Positions 7,329-17,064 of a stretch of DNA of 64,000 nucleotides are shown in pieces. Position 1 is the first letter of the stretch; every line of letters starts with the position of its first letter. The stretch is from contig CBDFMI010000004.1 of assembly GCA_965249615.1 (NCBI GenBank), positions 62,001-126,000 on the forward strand. Direction: 5' to 3'. This DNA is from G963555815 sp965249615 [NCBI: bacterium] (GTDB lineage Bacteria > UBA8248 > JACPRG01). The position numbers were made by a program, and so were the translations under genes. The notes under the pieces are model-generated. The model saw only the letters and a list, made by a program, of their open reading frames with translations, was not told the DNA's origin and did no database searches.

Positions 7329-9092
7329 ATGGACTACCTCGTCAGCGCCCGAAAGTATCGCCCGCGAGTTTTCTCTGACCTCCTTGGGCAGGACCACGTC
7401 CGAAAGACTCTCCAAAACGCTCTCCGGAGCGGGAAGGTGGCCCACGCCTATCTATTCTCGGGCCCCCGGGGTGTCGGGAAGACCACCGTGGCTCGCCTTC
7501 TGGCCAAGGCGGTGAACTGCGATGAGCGCGAAAAGGCGCTGAAAGAGGGGGTGTCAGAGTTCCCCTTAGAACCCTGCAACGTCTGTCCTGCTTGTCTTGA
7601 GATCTTCGAAGGCCGACACCCTGATGTCCTCGAGATAGACGGGGCCTCCAATCGCGGGATTGCCGACATTCGGGACCTGAGAGATCAGGTGCTCTACGCC
7701 CCGGCCCGGGGCCGCTCCAAGATCTACGTTATTGACGAGGTCCATATGCTGACCTCTGAGGCCTTCAACGCCCTCCTGAAGACGCTGGAGGAGCCTCCCC
7801 CCCGCGTCCTCTTCGTCTTTGCCACGACGGAGTCCCAAAAGATCCCCGCCACCATCAGCTCCCGGTGTCAGGAATTTGAGTTCCGCAGGCTGCCGGTTTC
7901 CCTCATCGCAGAACAGCTGGGACACATCGCCAAAGCAGAGGGGGTGGCGATCTCCCCCCAGGCGCTCCACCTCCTTTCCCGCTCGGCCGAGGGGAGCCTG
8001 AGGGACGCCCAGGGCCTCTTCGACCAAGTGGTGGCCTATGTCGGGGAGGACCGGACTTCGAAGGGATCGGAGGAGGCCGCCGCACCCCTTGAAGAGGCCG
8101 AGGTGGCGGACCTCCTGGGCCTGGTGGGGCGGTCGGCCCTGAGGCAGGTGGCGGAGCGGATCGTCTCCCAAGACGCGAAAGGCCTCCTTGAGTTTGTCCA
8201 GGAGGTTTTTATGGCCGGCCAGGACGTGAAGCAGCTCTGCCTCGCCCTCATGAACTATTTCAGGGATCTACTGGTCGCCCTTGTGGCCGAGGATTCGGCC
8301 CAGCTCGTCGACCTCACCCCCGAGGAGGCAAAAGAGCTCAAAGGGCTCGCCCAAAATATGGGGCAAGAGAAACTGCAGCGATGTTTTCACCTCCTTATGG
8401 AGACTGAGCGCGAGATCCGCTATGCAGCGAGCCCCCAGGTTATCCTGGAGATGGCCCTCCTCAAGATGGCCTCCCTTCGCCCCCTGGTCGCCGTCGCGGA
8501 CATCCTGGCCAAGGTGCGCTCCATAGAGGCGTCCCTGGGTCTTTCAACCCCCGAGTCCCCGGCAAAGGACAACAACCTCGAAAAAAGGACGGAGAGTCCC
8601 CCTCCACCAGTTCCACCGGACGTTGAACCGCCAAAGGTGGCCGAACCGCCTTCCTCGGATCTCCTTGTCTCCTCCAACGCCTCTCCCCAGCCCGTCGAGG
8701 TCCATCAAGCCGAGGTTCATCAAAAGGAGGGCCTTTGGGAAAAGCTGATGGAGGAGGTGGAAGTGGTCAAAAAACCTCTGGCCGGCTACCTCCACAATGC
8801 CCAGCTCGTGCACGCGGATGCGGGGGAGGTGGTCATCGAAGTCCCTGATGGGCGTAACGGCTACGATTACACCATGGTCATGGAACACAAGAGGAGTTTG
8901 GAGGTGGCGGTCCGCAAAGTCCTGGGCGAGCGGGTGAGGGTGAGGGTCCAGCCGGGCGTTCCCCCGGAGCCCCAGGGCGGACAGGCGGCTGAACCACCAC
9001 CTCCTCCTCCAAGAAGGGACACCCGTTCCGTGGAGGCGGAGACCGAGATCCTTCGCGACGCGGAGGAGATCTTCGGGGCTTCGTCCGAATGA
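7329..9092 (+). CDS. dnaX: DNA polymerase III subunit tau (gamma by frameshift?)
   Basis: The clamp-loader ATPase that ties the replicative polymerases together. The N-terminal AAA+ domain shows GPRGVGKTT (about residues 45-53), zinc ligands C64, C83, C86 and C89, IDEVHML and the sensor region up to about residue 370. A proline-rich linker (about 400-450) and a tau-type C-terminal domain follow. At codons 418-420 an A6 run (8581-8586) allows a -1 slip that would end at TGA 8624-8626 after 13 new residues, giving about 432 residues, the size of E. coli gamma. It heads dnaX-ybaB-recR, as in many bacteria. Confidence 0.97.
   Translation: MDYLVSARKYRPRVFSDLLGQDHVRKTLQNALRSGKVAHAYLFSGPRGVGKTTVARLLAKAVNCDEREKALKEGVSEFPLEPCNVCPACLEIFEGRHPDVLEIDGASNRGIADIRDLRDQVLYAPARGRSKIYVIDEVHMLTSEAFNALLKTLEEPPPRVLFVFATTESQKIPATISSRCQEFEFRRLPVSLIAEQLGHIAKAEGVAISPQALHLLSRSAEGSLRDAQGLFDQVVAYVGEDRTSKGSEEAAAPLEEAEVADLLGLVGRSALRQVAERIVSQDAKGLLEFVQEVFMAGQDVKQLCLALMNYFRDLLVALVAEDSAQLVDLTPEEAKELKGLAQNMGQEKLQRCFHLLMETEREIRYAASPQVILEMALLKMASLRPLVAVADILAKVRSIEASLGLSTPESPAKDNNLEKRTESPPPPVPPDVEPPKVAEPPSSDLLVSSNASPQPVEVHQAEVHQKEGLWEKLMEEVEVVKKPLAGYLHNAQLVHADAGEVVIEVPDGRNGYDYTMVMEHKRSLEVAVRKVLGERVRVRVQPGVPPEPQGGQAAEPPPPPPRRDTRSVEAETEILRDAEEIFGASSE
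8564..8626 (+). promoter_or_regulatory. Candidate dnaX -1 frameshift signal
   Basis: Three elements in order: an SD-like AAAGGA (8564-8569) 11 bases upstream of the slip site, A6 (8581-8586) read in frame as GAA-AAA-AGG, and GGAC (8587-8590) able to pair with GTCC (8596-8599). The -1 frame stops at TGA 8624. Lys-tRNA on AAA re-pairs perfectly after a -1 slip, but the heptamer is not the canonical A-AAA-AAG phase. Transcript slippage on the A-run is an alternative. Confidence 0.45.
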
Positions 9093-9126
9093 CCCCTCCT
9101 GTTCCGGTTGCTGTGGAGATAGCGCC

Positions 9127-9444
9127 ATGATGCCAAAAGGGCTAGGTGGAATGTTGAAGCAGGCCCAAAAACTGCAGGCCGATCTCGCCCGCCTTCAGGA
9201 GGAGCTAGGGAGCCGGACGGTCGAAGGCACGGCGGGAGGCGGGATGGTGAAGGCTCGGGCGACGGGAAAGCAGGAGGTCCTCTCTATCGAGATCGAGAAA
9301 GAGGTGGTGGACCCTGAAGACCTGGAGATGCTTCAAGACCTTGTGACGGCCGCCGTGAATGAGGCCCTGAGGAAGGCCCGGGAACTGGCGGCTGAGGAGA
9401 TGGGGAAGCTGACCGGGGGGGTCGGCATCCCGGGACTATTCTAA
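9127..9444 (+). CDS. ybaB: YbaB/EbfC nucleoid-associated protein
   Basis: A 105-residue protein of the YbaB/EbfC family, small dimeric DNA-binding proteins encoded between dnaX and recR in very many bacteria. The N-terminal amphipathic helix ([19 protein letters not shown]), the [24 protein letters not shown] strand region and the C-terminal helix ([22 protein letters not shown]) follow the family layout, and the length is normal. It starts 34 bases after dnaX and is followed 22 bases later by recR, so the three are one operon. ATG 9127 or 9130 could serve as start; GGAGAT lies about 9 bases upstream. Confidence 0.95.
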   Translation: MMPKGLGGMLKQAQKLQADLARLQEELGSRTVEGTAGGGMVKARATGKQEVLSIEIEKEVVDPEDLEMLQDLVTAAVNEALRKARELAAEEMGKLTGGVGIPGLF

Positions 9445-9466
9445 AGGCTGCCAGGGAGCGAGCTTC

Positions 9467-10063
9467 ATGCAGGGATTTCCTTCCATTTCGGCCCTCATTT
9501 CAGAGCTGAGGAGGCTTCCGGGGATAGGGCCCAAGTCGGCCCAGCGCCTGGTCTTTCACCTGCTGAAATCCGAGCGGGGCGAGGTCGAGGCCCTGGCGGA
9601 AGCCCTTCGCGCTGTCAAGGAGAAGATTCGTTTCTGCCGGCGCTGCCACGGCATTGCGGAGGCGGAGCTCTGTCGGTTTTGCGAGGACCCGGGCCGGGAC
9701 CCTAAAATTCTCTGCGTCGTTGAGGAGCCGGGCGACATCTTCGCCATCGAGAAGACAGGGGGATTTCAGGGCCGCTATCACGTCCTGATGGGGGCCATCT
9801 CCCCCCTCGACGGGGTCGGACCCGATGACCTGACCATTGATGCCCTGGCGGACCGGGTGGAGTCTGAGGGGGTCGAGGAGATTATCGTCGCGACGAACCC
9901 CAACATGGAGGGAGAGGCCACGGCCCTGTACCTTGCCCGGCTCCTGAAACCCAAGGGGGTTCGCCTCTCGCGGATCGCTCGGGGCCTCCCCGTGGGCGGG
10001 GCCCTGGAGTACGCCGACGAAGTGACGCTCTCCCGCTCTTTGGAAGGACGAAGGGAGATCTAG
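9467..10063 (+). CDS. recR: Recombination mediator protein RecR
   Basis: A 198-residue RecR, which with RecF and RecO loads RecA on gapped DNA. In order: an N-terminal helix-hairpin-helix (LRRLPGIGPKSAQRLVFHLL, about 15-34), a four-cysteine zinc finger (C57, C60, C69, C72), and a Toprim domain (ILCVVEEPGDIFAIEKTGGFQGRYHVLMGAISPLDGVGPDDL) ending in the Walker-like GGALEYADEVTL. The length is typical. It closes the dnaX-ybaB-recR operon; a probable terminator follows, and the next gene converges. Confidence 0.97.
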   Translation: MQGFPSISALISELRRLPGIGPKSAQRLVFHLLKSERGEVEALAEALRAVKEKIRFCRRCHGIAEAELCRFCEDPGRDPKILCVVEEPGDIFAIEKTGGFQGRYHVLMGAISPLDGVGPDDLTIDALADRVESEGVEEIIVATNPNMEGEATALYLARLLKPKGVRLSRIARGLPVGGALEYADEVTLSRSLEGRREI

Positions 10064-10098
10064 ATAAGCCCCGGCCATCATTTACGCCTTCTGTGCCC

Positions 10099-10127
10099 AC
10101 CTGTTCTTCTTTAGTGAAGAGGTTTTT
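10099..10127 (+). terminator. Probable terminator after recR
   Basis: TCTTC (10105-10109) pairs with GAAGA (10116-10120) around a 6-base loop, ACC (10099-10101) can pair with GGT (10121-10123) across a 3-base bulge, and TTTTT follows (10123-10127). It lies between convergent recR and the PBP1A gene. Confidence 0.45.
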
Positions 10128-10169
10128 CGCCGAGCGATCATCCAACATGAGGGGGGGAGGATCTGGTGA

Positions 10170-12380
10170 TCAGCCCTCCGGTAAGAAACTGCCCCCGCTG
10201 CAGGTCCGCGTGGGTTCGTTTCCTCTGAGGAAGGCGAGCCGAACGGCCCTGTTTCGGCAAGTCCTGTCCACCACGAAGCCTGTCTTCGAATCCACGTCAA
10301 GGAAGGTGATGTTGGGAGGAATGTCGAAATCCTGGAGCGGACTGCCTTTGAACCAGGAGGCCATGGTCTCTCTCCAGATGGGGAGGGCGGCCCGGGCGCC
10401 CGTCTCCCCGTCGCCGATGGGCTCACTGGTGTCAAGCCCGACCCACACCCCGAGGGCGATATCGGGTGAAAAGCCGATGAACCAGGCGTCTTTGAAATCG
10501 TTCGTGGTCCCCGTCTTTCCCGCGAGGGGTCTTCCGAGGTTCTTGGCCCGAGTGCCGGTTCCGCGCTGGATAACGCCCCGCAACATGTGGGTTACCAGGT
10601 AAGCCACATCGGGATGAAGGGCCCGATCGAACTGAGGAACGTGCTCGAAGAGGGTTCGCCCCTGCGCGTCCCGGATGAGACGGATGGCGAAGGGGGAGGG
10701 CCGAAGGCCGGCGTTCCCGAAGGCGCTATAGGCCGAGGTGATCTCCATGAGGTTCACCTCTGAGGTGCCCAGGGCGAGGGTGAGGTAGGGTTCGAGAAAG
10801 CTCTCGATTCCGAGCCGACGAGCGTAGCGGACCACCCGATTGGGTTTCACCTCACTGAGAAGCTTGATGGTCGCCACGTTGATGGAATCCTCCAGGGCCT
10901 CTTGAAGCGTCACCGGACCGTGGAATCTGCCCTCGTAGTTGGCGGGCTCCCAGGGTTCCCCGGTGGCGTCCGGAAAGGACACAGGGGCGTCCTCCACGAT
11001 GTCCGTGACCTTGGACCCTGTGGCCAGGGCGGCCGCGTAGATGAAGGGTTTGAAGGCCGAACCCGGCTGGCGCTGGGCCTGGGTGGCTCGGTTGAAGCGG
11101 GTCCTGGTGAAGTCCCTCCCCCCGACCATGGCCCGGATGGCCCCACTCTTTAGGTCCAGTGCGACCAGGGCCCCCTCTGTCTCGGGCACGAATCTCAGTT
11201 CCAGGCAGGAGTCTTCCTCATCGACTCCAATCACCTCTCCCCAAATGGGGAATCCGGGCTCGAAATGTCCGGCCTGGGAAGAGGTCGAGAGCTCGACGGC
11301 CCCGGGATGGCCCGAAAAGTCAGCCATGACGATCTTTCCCAGGACTTCCACCACCGCGCCCCGGACCTTCTGGCCCACTTGGGGTGGCGGCGCCCCCCCG
11401 TCTGCGGCAGGGTTCTCTCTATCTACGAGGCCTCTCCTTTGGTCCAGTTCCTGGAGCCCCTCGCGATAGGCCGCCTCGGCATCTTTCTGCAAGTCGAGAT
11501 CCAGTGTGGTGTAAATCTCTAGGCCCTGACGGTAAAAGGGACCAACCCCGTAACGTTCTTCAAGCTCTTGGCGGACCTGTTCGACAAAGTAGGGGGCGGC
11601 GGCGGGGCTGGTGACGGGGGCGCGGGTGTACAGCTCCATAGGGGTCGCGATGGCCTTTGCTTCCTCATCGGTCGTGATGAATCCCACCTCGCGCATCCGT
11701 CTGAGGACCAGGTTGCGCCGTTTCAGCGCGGCGATGGGATTCTGAAGGGGCGAGAAGCGGGAAGGGGCCTTCGGCAAGGCGGCTAGAAGGGCGGCCTCGG
11801 GGAGGGCCAGATTCTCGACCTCTTTTCCAAAGTAGGTTTGTGCGGCTGCCTGTACCCCATATGCGCCGCTCCCGAGATAGATTTGGTTGAAGTAGAGGGC
11901 GAGGATCTCATCCTTGGTGTAGCGCTGCTCGATCCGAAGCGAGAGGAGGGCCTCTTCGAACTTTCGGGAAAGGCTTCTCTCTGGTTTGAGGAAGAGGAGC
12001 TTTGCCAGCTGCTGGGTGATGGTGCTCCCACCCTGGACTACACGGCCCGCCCGGTAGTTGGCCAAGGCCGCCCGGAGGATTCCCCTGACTTCGATCCCCC
12101 GGTGGCGATAAAAGCCCACGTCCTCTACAGCCAGGGTGGCCTCAACAAGCTGTTTTGGGATGCGGCTGAGGGGAACCAGGACACGCCGTTCGTGCGTGAA
12201 CTGGCCGATCAGTCGATCTTTGGCGTCAAAGACACGGGTAATGGTGCTGGGGCGGTAGCGTTCCAGTTCTTGGAGGTGGGGAACGGCGTTGAACCGGGCG
12301 GCGAGGAGGCCGACACCGATTCCCAGCAAGACGGCGAGAAGGATGGGAATACTCAAAAGGATCCACGTCCGGCGTCTCAA
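10170..12380 (-). CDS. Penicillin-binding protein 1A (bifunctional, class A)
   Basis: A 736-residue inner-membrane peptidoglycan synthase. One N-terminal transmembrane helix (about 5-28) is followed by a GT51 glycosyltransferase domain (EDVGFYRHRGIEVRGILRA with the catalytic Glu, then QGGSTITQQLAK and the RKFEEALLSLRIE stretch) and a transpeptidase domain with SAFK (Ser nucleophile), the SIN motif (EDSINVATI) and KTGTTNDFKDAWFIGF. An OB-like insert lies between them (about 290-400). It begins at TTG with GGAG about 9 bases upstream. Diverges from the HNH gene and converges on recR. The final Cys-rich tail (RTCRNRAVRLAFLRGNEPTRTC) is common in PBP1A. Confidence 0.93.
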   Translation of the reverse strand: MRRRTWILLSIPILLAVLLGIGVGLLAARFNAVPHLQELERYRPSTITRVFDAKDRLIGQFTHERRVLVPLSRIPKQLVEATLAVEDVGFYRHRGIEVRGILRAALANYRAGRVVQGGSTITQQLAKLLFLKPERSLSRKFEEALLSLRIEQRYTKDEILALYFNQIYLGSGAYGVQAAAQTYFGKEVENLALPEAALLAALPKAPSRFSPLQNPIAALKRRNLVLRRMREVGFITTDEEAKAIATPMELYTRAPVTSPAAAPYFVEQVRQELEERYGVGPFYRQGLEIYTTLDLDLQKDAEAAYREGLQELDQRRGLVDRENPAADGGAPPPQVGQKVRGAVVEVLGKIVMADFSGHPGAVELSTSSQAGHFEPGFPIWGEVIGVDEEDSCLELRFVPETEGALVALDLKSGAIRAMVGGRDFTRTRFNRATQAQRQPGSAFKPFIYAAALATGSKVTDIVEDAPVSFPDATGEPWEPANYEGRFHGPVTLQEALEDSINVATIKLLSEVKPNRVVRYARRLGIESFLEPYLTLALGTSEVNLMEITSAYSAFGNAGLRPSPFAIRLIRDAQGRTLFEHVPQFDRALHPDVAYLVTHMLRGVIQRGTGTRAKNLGRPLAGKTGTTNDFKDAWFIGFSPDIALGVWVGLDTSEPIGDGETGARAALPIWRETMASWFKGSPLQDFDIPPNITFLDVDSKTGFVVDRTCRNRAVRLAFLRGNEPTRTCSGGSFLPEG

Positions 12381-12494
12381 AGTCTCATCTCCGAGCGGCG
12401 ATCCAGGCAGGGTTCCTTATTGGCTGTCTACTGACTATCTACTGAATAGTTTAGCACAATTCAGCGTGGAATCTCGCCCCGAAGGGCGTCCATG

Positions 12495-12523
12495 TTGACA
12501 CAAATGGCTAGAAATGCTAGGGT
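12495..12523 (+). promoter_or_regulatory. Promoter of the HNH nuclease gene
   Basis: Perfect TTGACA (12495-12500), 17 bases, TAGGGT (12518-12523). The predicted start near 12530 lies after the ATG at 12514, which supports GTG 12556 as the real start of the nuclease gene. Confidence 0.5.
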
Positions 12524-12555
12524 TCGGCGAGTTCCTCTCATGGGAGCCTTCAATC

Positions 12556-13095
12556 GTGGCAGGATTGAGCACCTTCTGGGTATTGGTGCTGAATCAGACT
12601 TTTGAGCCCCTTCACGTCTGCCCCGCCCGCCGGGCGGTGACGATGCTCCTTCGGGGCCGCGCTGAGAAAGTCGAAGAGGACGGTTACATAGTCCGCTCGC
12701 CGAGCATGGCCTTTCGCCTTCCGAGTGTCATCCGTCTGCGCCGCTACATCTCCCTGCCCCGCTGGGGCGAGATCGCCTTCAGCAAAAAGAATGTCTTCAA
12801 GCGGGACCGCTACGCCTGCCAATATTGCGGGGTCCAGGTGAAAGGGCTTACCATCGACCACGTCTTACCCAGATCCCGGGGAGGGAAGACGACCTGGGAT
12901 AACGTTGTGACGGCCTGCCGACAGTGCAATGCCGTCAAAGGGAATCGAACGCTTGCCGAGAGTGAGTTCCGGCCCCTTCGCTCTCCAGTGCGGCCCTTTT
13001 TCCTCTTGCGTCACTACGCCTACTCGGGGCAACACCGGTCGACCCTCTCCTCCTGGGATAAGTATCTTCATCCGAGGCGGGCCCGCCGACCCTGA
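12556..13095 (+). CDS. HNH endonuclease family protein
   Basis: About 179 residues. The N-terminal part, [29 protein letters not shown], and the HNH/zinc-ribbon core [48 protein letters not shown] match a widespread family of solitary HNH nucleases of unknown biological role. Two CxxC pairs bind zinc and the His of IDHV is the catalytic residue. The frame is open from ATG 12514, but a promoter places the transcript start near 12530; GTG 12556 has GGGAG 9 bases upstream and gives the usual family N-terminus. It precedes uvrB by about 70 bases and could be cotranscribed with the excision-repair genes. Confidence 0.88.
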   Translation: MAGLSTFWVLVLNQTFEPLHVCPARRAVTMLLRGRAEKVEEDGYIVRSPSMAFRLPSVIRLRRYISLPRWGEIAFSKKNVFKRDRYACQYCGVQVKGLTIDHVLPRSRGGKTTWDNVVTACRQCNAVKGNRTLAESEFRPLRSPVRPFFLLRHYAYSGQHRSTLSSWDKYLHPRRARRP

Positions 13096-13166
13096 CTTTC
13101 CCGACAGCGGGTAGGTATGCCCCCGGGCCAACGCCTCCCGCCGTCCGGGAGGAGCCGCCTCCAGCC

Positions 13167-15164
13167 ATGAGCGAGTTTCAGCTGACCTCGGACTTTCAGC
13201 CCACGGGGGACCAGCCCCGTGCCATCTCCGAGCTCCTGGCCAATATCGATTCAGGTATCTCCCAACAGGTCCTTCTCGGGGTGACGGGGTCCGGTAAAAC
13301 CTTCACCATGGCCAACGTGATCGCGGCCATGGGCAAGCCGACCATCGTGGTCGCCCCCAATAAGACTCTCGCGGCTCAGCTCTACACGGAGTTTCGGGCC
13401 TTTTTCCCCCACAACGCCGTCGAATACTTCGTCAGCTACTACGACTATTACCAGCCCGAGGCCTATATCCCACATACGGACACCTACATCGAGAAAGACG
13501 CCTCCATCAATGACCAGCTGGACAAGTTCCGCCACTCCGCCACCCGCTCCCTCCTCACGCGCCGGGACGTCCTTATCGTGGCGAGCGTGTCGTGTATCTA
13601 CGGGCTCGGCTCTCCTGAGACCTACCACGGGATGCACATCTATCTCAAAGAGGGCCAGCGCATCGACCGGGACGAAGTCCTTACGCGGCTCGTGCAGATC
13701 CAGTATCAGAGAAACGACATTGACTTTCGTCGGGGCACCTTCCGGGTGCGGGGGGACGTGGTGGAGGTCCTGCCCGCTCATGAAGAAGAAGAGGCCATCC
13801 GGCTGGAATTCTTTGGGAATGAGATCGAGGCCATCTCGGAGATCGACCCCCTTCGTGGGCGGGTCCTTCGGAAGGTCGCCTCGGTGGATATCTACCCCAG
13901 CAGCCATTACGTCACGCCCGAGGACCGGCTGGAGCGGGCCGTGGTCGGCATCGAGCAGGAGCTGGAAGAGCGCCTGACCGAGCTCGAAGGGGCGGAAAAG
14001 CTGGTGGAGGCTCAGCGGCTCCGCCAGAGGACCCGCTTTGACCTGGAGATGTTCCGTGAGGTGGGCTTTTGCACCGGGATCGAGAACTACTCCCGACATC
14101 TGGAAGGGCGGGCCCCTGGGGAACCCCCTAACACCCTCCTCAGCTACTTCCCCCCGGACGCCCTCTTCATCATCGACGAGAGTCACGTGACCATCCCGCA
14201 GTGCAGGGGGATGTACGAGGGGGACCGCTCGCGAAAGCTCTCCCTGGTCGAGCACGGCTTTCGGCTCCCCTCAGCCCTGGACAACCGTCCCCTGAACTTC
14301 AAGGAGTTCGAGGAGCGGGTTCCACAGATCATTTACATTTCAGCAACGCCGGGCCCCTACGAGCTGATCAAGACTAAGGGGATCGTGGTTGAGCAGATCA
14401 TTCGTCCAACCGGCCTCACGGATCCGAATATCGAGGTCCGTCCCGTGGGAGATCAGGTGGACGATCTTCTGGCGGAGATCAGAAAGCGGGTCGAGGCGGG
14501 CGAGCGGGTCCTCATCACGACCCTCACCAAGCGCTTCGCCGAGGACCTTGCCGAGTATTATCAGGAGGTGGGGGTCAGGGTCCGCTACCTCCACTCGGAC
14601 ATCGACACCCTGGAGCGGGTCGCCATCATTCGAGAGCTTCGCAAGGGGGAGTTTGATGTCTTAGTGGGGATCAACCTCCTTCGGGAGGGTCTCGACCTTC
14701 CCGAGGTTTCCTTGGTCGCTATCCTGGACGCTGACAAGGAGGGTTTCCTGCGCTCCGAAACCTCCCTCATCCAGACCGCCGGCCGGGCCGCCCGGAATAT
14801 CCACGGCACCGTCCTCATGTATGCGGATCGGATGACTCGGTCAATTCAGGGTGCGCTTCGAGAGACTGACCGGCGCCGACAGATCCAAGAGGCCTACAAC
14901 GAAGCCCACGGCGTCATACCGAGGAGCGTCGAGCGCGGGATCCGCGAAATCATGGTCCAGGCCTCCGACCGAGACTACATTACAGTCTCGAAGGTGGCCG
15001 AAGAGGAGGCCCCGTATCTTTCACCCGGTGACGGCCGTGGGGACGCGGAGGCCTTGCGCAAGGAGATGCTGGAGGCGGCCAAGCGTCTTGAGTTTGAGCG
15101 GGCGGCCGAGCTTCGAGATCAGATCCGTACCATTGAGCAGCGCGAGCTGGGTGTAAAAGCGTGA
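13167..15164 (+). CDS. uvrB: Excinuclease ABC subunit B
   Basis: A 665-residue DNA damage-recognition helicase of nucleotide excision repair. Walker [11 protein letters not shown] (about residues 38-47), the [20 protein letters not shown] beta-hairpin that clamps the DNA strand, DESH (motif II), the helicase domain 2 motifs [24 protein letters not shown] and QTAGRAARN, and a C-terminal UVR domain ([21 protein letters not shown]) that contacts UvrC are all present. Start ATG 13167 follows GGGAGGAG. uvrC follows 40 bases downstream, an uncommon but known uvrBC pairing. Confidence 0.98.
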   Translation: MSEFQLTSDFQPTGDQPRAISELLANIDSGISQQVLLGVTGSGKTFTMANVIAAMGKPTIVVAPNKTLAAQLYTEFRAFFPHNAVEYFVSYYDYYQPEAYIPHTDTYIEKDASINDQLDKFRHSATRSLLTRRDVLIVASVSCIYGLGSPETYHGMHIYLKEGQRIDRDEVLTRLVQIQYQRNDIDFRRGTFRVRGDVVEVLPAHEEEEAIRLEFFGNEIEAISEIDPLRGRVLRKVASVDIYPSSHYVTPEDRLERAVVGIEQELEERLTELEGAEKLVEAQRLRQRTRFDLEMFREVGFCTGIENYSRHLEGRAPGEPPNTLLSYFPPDALFIIDESHVTIPQCRGMYEGDRSRKLSLVEHGFRLPSALDNRPLNFKEFEERVPQIIYISATPGPYELIKTKGIVVEQIIRPTGLTDPNIEVRPVGDQVDDLLAEIRKRVEAGERVLITTLTKRFAEDLAEYYQEVGVRVRYLHSDIDTLERVAIIRELRKGEFDVLVGINLLREGLDLPEVSLVAILDADKEGFLRSETSLIQTAGRAARNIHGTVLMYADRMTRSIQGALRETDRRRQIQEAYNEAHGVIPRSVERGIREIMVQASDRDYITVSKVAEEEAPYLSPGDGRGDAEALRKEMLEAAKRLEFERAAELRDQIRTIEQRELGVKA

Positions 15165-15204
15165 GGACATCCCTTCCCTTCCAGGTGATTTAGGTGGTTT
15201 CACG

Positions 15205-17064
15205 ATGGGCGCTCATGCGGTAGCCCCGCAGAAGACAACGACCAAAACTCTCAAGCCAGGTCGTATGGGCGAGGGGGCCCCGCCCGGTCCCGGGATCTAC
15301 CTCATGAAGGACGACCGGGAGAGGGTCCTTTACGTCGGAAAGGCCAAATCCCTGCGCCAGCGTGTGCGGTCTTATTTCACCCCATCGGTTGGACATGGCC
15401 CTCGGATCCGTTCGATGGTGAAGCAGGTGGCCTCCGTGGATTATGTGGTAACGGACAATGAGGTGGAGGCACTGATCCTTGAGAGCAACTACATCAAGCG
15501 CCACAAGCCCAAGTACAACGTTATCTTCCGGGACGACAAGCATTATCCCTACCTTCGTTTCACCACCCATGAGCCCTATCCCCGGCTGGAGATCGTCCGG
15601 GGGGTGAAGCGGGACGGGGCGAGCTATTTCGGGCCTTATGTGTCGGCCAAGTCCATCCGCCGCACCCTTCGCCTGATCCACAAGATCTTTCCTCTCCGTC
15701 AGTGCGTAGAGCCCATCGACGGAAAGCGTGAGCGCCCGTGCCTCGAGTACCAGATGAAGCGGTGCATTGCCCCCTGTGTCGAATATTGTTCAAAGGAGGA
15801 CTATGACCGTCTCGTCGAGGAGGTCACCCTCTTCCTGAGGGGAAGGGACCGTGACCTCCTGAAGGGCCTTCTGGCCAAGATGGAGTCCGCCTCGGAAGAC
15901 CTCCGCTATGAGGAGGCGGCCAAATACCGCGACCAGGTCCGGGCCATCGAGCGAATGGTCGAGCGCCAGCGGATTATCTCCACGGGCCTGGAGGATCAGG
16001 ACGTCGTGGGTCTCCACCGGTTTGGGAACAAGGCGCGGATCCAAGTCTTTTTCGTCCGGGGGGGGAAGGTCCTCGGGGACCGAGGTTTTGATCTTCGCTA
16101 CGACGCAGGGGAGGAGAGCGGGGAACTGCTCGCCTCTTTCCTCAAGCAGTACTACAGCCGGGGCACCTTCATTCCCCCGGAGATCCTCCTGGACGGGCAG
16201 ATCCCGGAGCGGGAGCTGATTGAGGCCTGGCTGTCGGGTCAGCGAGGGGGACGGGTCGAACTCCAGGTGCCGCAGCGGGGAAAAAAGGCCCACCTCCTTC
16301 GCATGGCTCGGGAGAACGCCCGCTTTTTCCTGGAGAACCCGCTGGATGCAGGTCCCCCGACGAAAGACCTTCTGGAGGAGTTGCGAGAGGTCCTTCGCCT
16401 TCGCGAGACCCCCAAGCGCATCGAGGCCTTTGACATCTCCAACATCCAGGGGCAGGATGCTGTGGGCGCCATGGTGGTTTTTCTCGACGGGCGTCCCCGT
16501 AAGGAGGAATACCGCCACTACATCATCCAGCGCGAGGGGCCTCCTGATGATTACGCCATGATGGAGGAGGTCTTAGAGCGTCGCTTTCGCCGGGCCATTC
16601 AGGAGGGAGGGCCCTGGCCTCAGCTCGTTCTTGTGGACGGGGGAAAGGGGCAGCTCCAAGTCGCCCTTCGCGTCCTCGAGAAGTTGAGCATCGCCTATAT
16701 CCCGGTCCTTGCCCTCGCTAAAGGAGAGAATCGGCGAGGCCGAAACGATCTCGTGTATCTGCCAGACGTCTCGGGGCCCGTGCCGCTCCTACCGGATTCT
16801 CCGGTCAGATATCTCCTCCAGAGGGTTCGCGATGAGACCCACCGCTTCGCCATCACATTCCACCGAAAGCGCCGGGGGCGGGCTCAACTCCGGTCCCTCC
16901 TCGACGAAATTCCTGGGATTGGACCTGCTCGTCGTGCCTCACTGCTAAGATATTTTGGCAGTGTGGAGCAGATCCGGGAGGCCGAGGTGGAAGCGCTGGC
17001 GGGCATCCCTCACATGACGCAGACCCTTGCCCACGCTGTGAAGGATCAGCTGGGAGGAAGATAG
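15205..17064 (+). CDS. uvrC: Excinuclease ABC subunit C
   Basis: A 619-residue dual-incision nuclease of excision repair. The GIY-YIG domain (GPGIYLMKDDRERVLYVGKAKSLRQRVRSYF, about 28-58) makes the 3' cut, the Cys-rich region (RPCLEYQMKRCIAPC) and UVR domain (LRYEEAAKYRDQVRAIERM, about 232-250) follow, then the RNase H-like domain for the 5' cut (EAFDISNIQGQDAVGAMVVFLDG and LVDGGKGQL) and C-terminal tandem helix-hairpin-helix (IPGIGPARRASLLRYFGSVEQIREA). About 25 extra N-terminal residues precede the usual start, but AGGTGG before ATG 15205 is well placed. Its stop overlaps the start of lnt by one base. Confidence 0.97.
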   Translation: MGAHAVAPQKTTTKTLKPGRMGEGAPPGPGIYLMKDDRERVLYVGKAKSLRQRVRSYFTPSVGHGPRIRSMVKQVASVDYVVTDNEVEALILESNYIKRHKPKYNVIFRDDKHYPYLRFTTHEPYPRLEIVRGVKRDGASYFGPYVSAKSIRRTLRLIHKIFPLRQCVEPIDGKRERPCLEYQMKRCIAPCVEYCSKEDYDRLVEEVTLFLRGRDRDLLKGLLAKMESASEDLRYEEAAKYRDQVRAIERMVERQRIISTGLEDQDVVGLHRFGNKARIQVFFVRGGKVLGDRGFDLRYDAGEESGELLASFLKQYYSRGTFIPPEILLDGQIPERELIEAWLSGQRGGRVELQVPQRGKKAHLLRMARENARFFLENPLDAGPPTKDLLEELREVLRLRETPKRIEAFDISNIQGQDAVGAMVVFLDGRPRKEEYRHYIIQREGPPDDYAMMEEVLERRFRRAIQEGGPWPQLVLVDGGKGQLQVALRVLEKLSIAYIPVLALAKGENRRGRNDLVYLPDVSGPVPLLPDSPVRYLLQRVRDETHRFAITFHRKRRGRAQLRSLLDEIPGIGPARRASLLRYFGSVEQIREAEVEALAGIPHMTQTLAHAVKDQLGGR

